Assembly: GCA_009996675.1 (NCBI GenBank)
Contig: JAACZQ010000049.1
Coordinates: 1-35,362 of the forward strand
Origin: Chitinophagaceae bacterium
GTDB taxonomy: Bacteria > Bacteroidota > Bacteroidia > Chitinophagales > Chitinophagaceae
Length of the DNA stretch: 35,362 nucleotides
Direction: 5' to 3'
The first letter of the stretch is position 1. Each line of letters opens with the position of its first letter. The notes below the pieces were generated by a model that was given only the letters and a program-made list of their open reading frames with translations, was not told where the DNA came from and ran no database searches. Shown here one piece after another: positions 34,738 to 35,362 of this stretch. Both the position numbers and the translations under genes were made by a program.

Positions 34738-35362
34738 TTATTCCGGCAGTCGCTTGATTTCCCCACTACCCGAAATTTTCTGTTTAATGATAGGCTCACC
34801 ACGGTAAAACACACTCCCCAGCCCGGCAATGGACACATCTAGGTTCCGGTCTGCAAATATTTTTACATCACCGCTACCGGCTATTTTTACCACAGCATTC
34901 TCCGACTTCAGGTCTTCTGCATAACAATTTCCGATACCGCTGATCTTAATACGGGCATCCCGGGTTTCACCGCTCAGGGTAATGGAACCGCTACCACTCA
35001 CATCAGCATTTACTTCAGGAGCATTCAGATCCATTTTAATATCCCCGATACCCGAAACACTGAATCGCATTTTATCGGACCCCGTAAACTTGTTTTTACC
35101 CAGAATATTTCCACTTCCGGTAAGCATCAGCTCGTTCAATCGCCTGGTTGTAATCTGAACGGTAATGGGACTGGAGCCAATCAGGTTAATATGAGGTTTC
35201 ATATTAATTTCCAGTACATCCCCATTGTTTTTGGTCACGATATAAGGCAGGATATTTTCATCGGCTATTACCCGTACGGCTGTATTTTCTCCCTGGGTAA
35301 TTTCAACATCCATGATGCCTTTCAAACGAATGCGTTCGGCACCGGATACATCCCGGGTTTCT
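34738..35362 (-). CDS. Head-GIN/DUF2807 envelope protein, N-terminus cut by window edge
   Basis: The frame stays open to the right edge: the residues before the apparent start read ETRDVSGAERIRLKGIMDVE, which is the usual N-terminal part of this family. The true start, and any signal peptide, thus lie outside the window. The visible 208 residues show the DUF2807 right-handed beta-helix pattern with repeats of the form GSGxI: TGSGNILG, SGIGDIKMD, SGSGSITLSG, SGIGNCYAE, AGSGDVKIF, AGLGSVFYRG and SGSGEIKRLPE. Such proteins are thought to be secreted or outer-surface adhesin-like proteins of Bacteroidota; function is unproven. A terminator follows the stop. Confidence 0.9.
   Translation of the reverse strand, partial: ETRDVSGAERIRLKGIMDVEITQGENTAVRVIADENILPYIVTKNNGDVLEINMKPHINLIGSSPITVQITTRRLNELMLTGSGNILGKNKFTGSDKMRFSVSGIGDIKMDLNAPEVNADVSGSGSITLSGETRDARIKISGIGNCYAEDLKSENAVVKIAGSGDVKIFADRNLDVSIAGLGSVFYRGEPIIKQKISGSGEIKRLPE

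Noticed and set aside
1..35362. CRISPR array, phage, transposon or tRNA in the window
   Set aside because: No regularly spaced repeats, transposase or integrase motifs, or cloverleaf-like segments were recognised by eye; a tRNAscan or IS search would be the formal test.

Overview
The window looks like a chromosomal stretch from a member of the Bacteroidota, most likely the Chitinophagales/Chitinophagaceae. Three things point there. The protein families are typical of that group: DUF3857/transglutaminase pairs, LVIVD-repeat lipoprotein, carboxypeptidase-regulatory-like N-terminal domain, head-GIN/DUF2807 protein and a sigma factor followed by a membrane-tethered beta-barrel protein. Several starts carry Bacteroidota-type promoter elements (-7 TAnnTTTG). 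Recognisable Shine-Dalgarno sequences are scarce. The genus is not determined. I saw no tRNA, rRNA, CRISPR array, insertion sequence, integrase or phage gene, and no intergenic gap exceeds 300 bp. The longest gaps (2703-2839, 17310-17500, 22361-22579, 29014-29227) hold promoters, hairpins or nothing recognisable.

Layout. 1-2702: clpB (minus) with its terminator. 2840-4236: a serine hydrolase and a small K+-channel-like membrane protein (plus). 4247-8172: two tandem, translationally coupled DUF3857/transglutaminase-like exported proteins (minus), one with the catalytic residues and one without. 8230-9162: queG (plus). 9243-13233: a four-gene minus-strand operon of ECF sigma factor, membrane-tethered barrel protein, LVIVD lipoprotein and outer-membrane barrel. 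13344-14627: bioA (plus). 14638-15906: an exported protein with a carboxypeptidase-regulatory-like domain. 15990-17309: aspartate kinase. 17501-18589: Ldh-family oxidoreductase. 18648-19925: exported L,D-transpeptidase-like protein (plus). 19935-21851: exported FAD oxidoreductase. 21923-22360: ssb. 22580-23689: mnmA (plus). 23711-24901: RsmB/NOP-type RNA methyltransferase. 24986-29013: the sucA-odhB operon. 29228-29476: rpsT (plus). 29532-31604: response regulator and histidine kinase operon (minus). 31658-33385: M14 zinc peptidase (plus). 33446-34651: MFS transporter. 34738-35362: head-GIN protein cut by the right edge.

Much of the window is housekeeping: protein disaggregation, TCA cycle, tRNA and rRNA modification, biotin and aspartate-family amino-acid synthesis, ribosomal protein S20. 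Mixed in are envelope functions that are far less understood. The parts most worth a second look are: the small channel-like protein with a non-canonical filter; the sigma-factor operon whose second gene places an N-terminal cytoplasmic helix, a membrane span and a C-terminal beta-barrel on one polypeptide; the active/inactive transglutaminase pair; the divergent transpeptidase-like protein with a Gly-Cys-Leu-Cys motif; and two genes whose -7 box sits exactly four bases before the ATG, suggesting leaderless mRNAs. Intergenic space is very tight, with bidirectional terminators and stop codons placed inside terminators.
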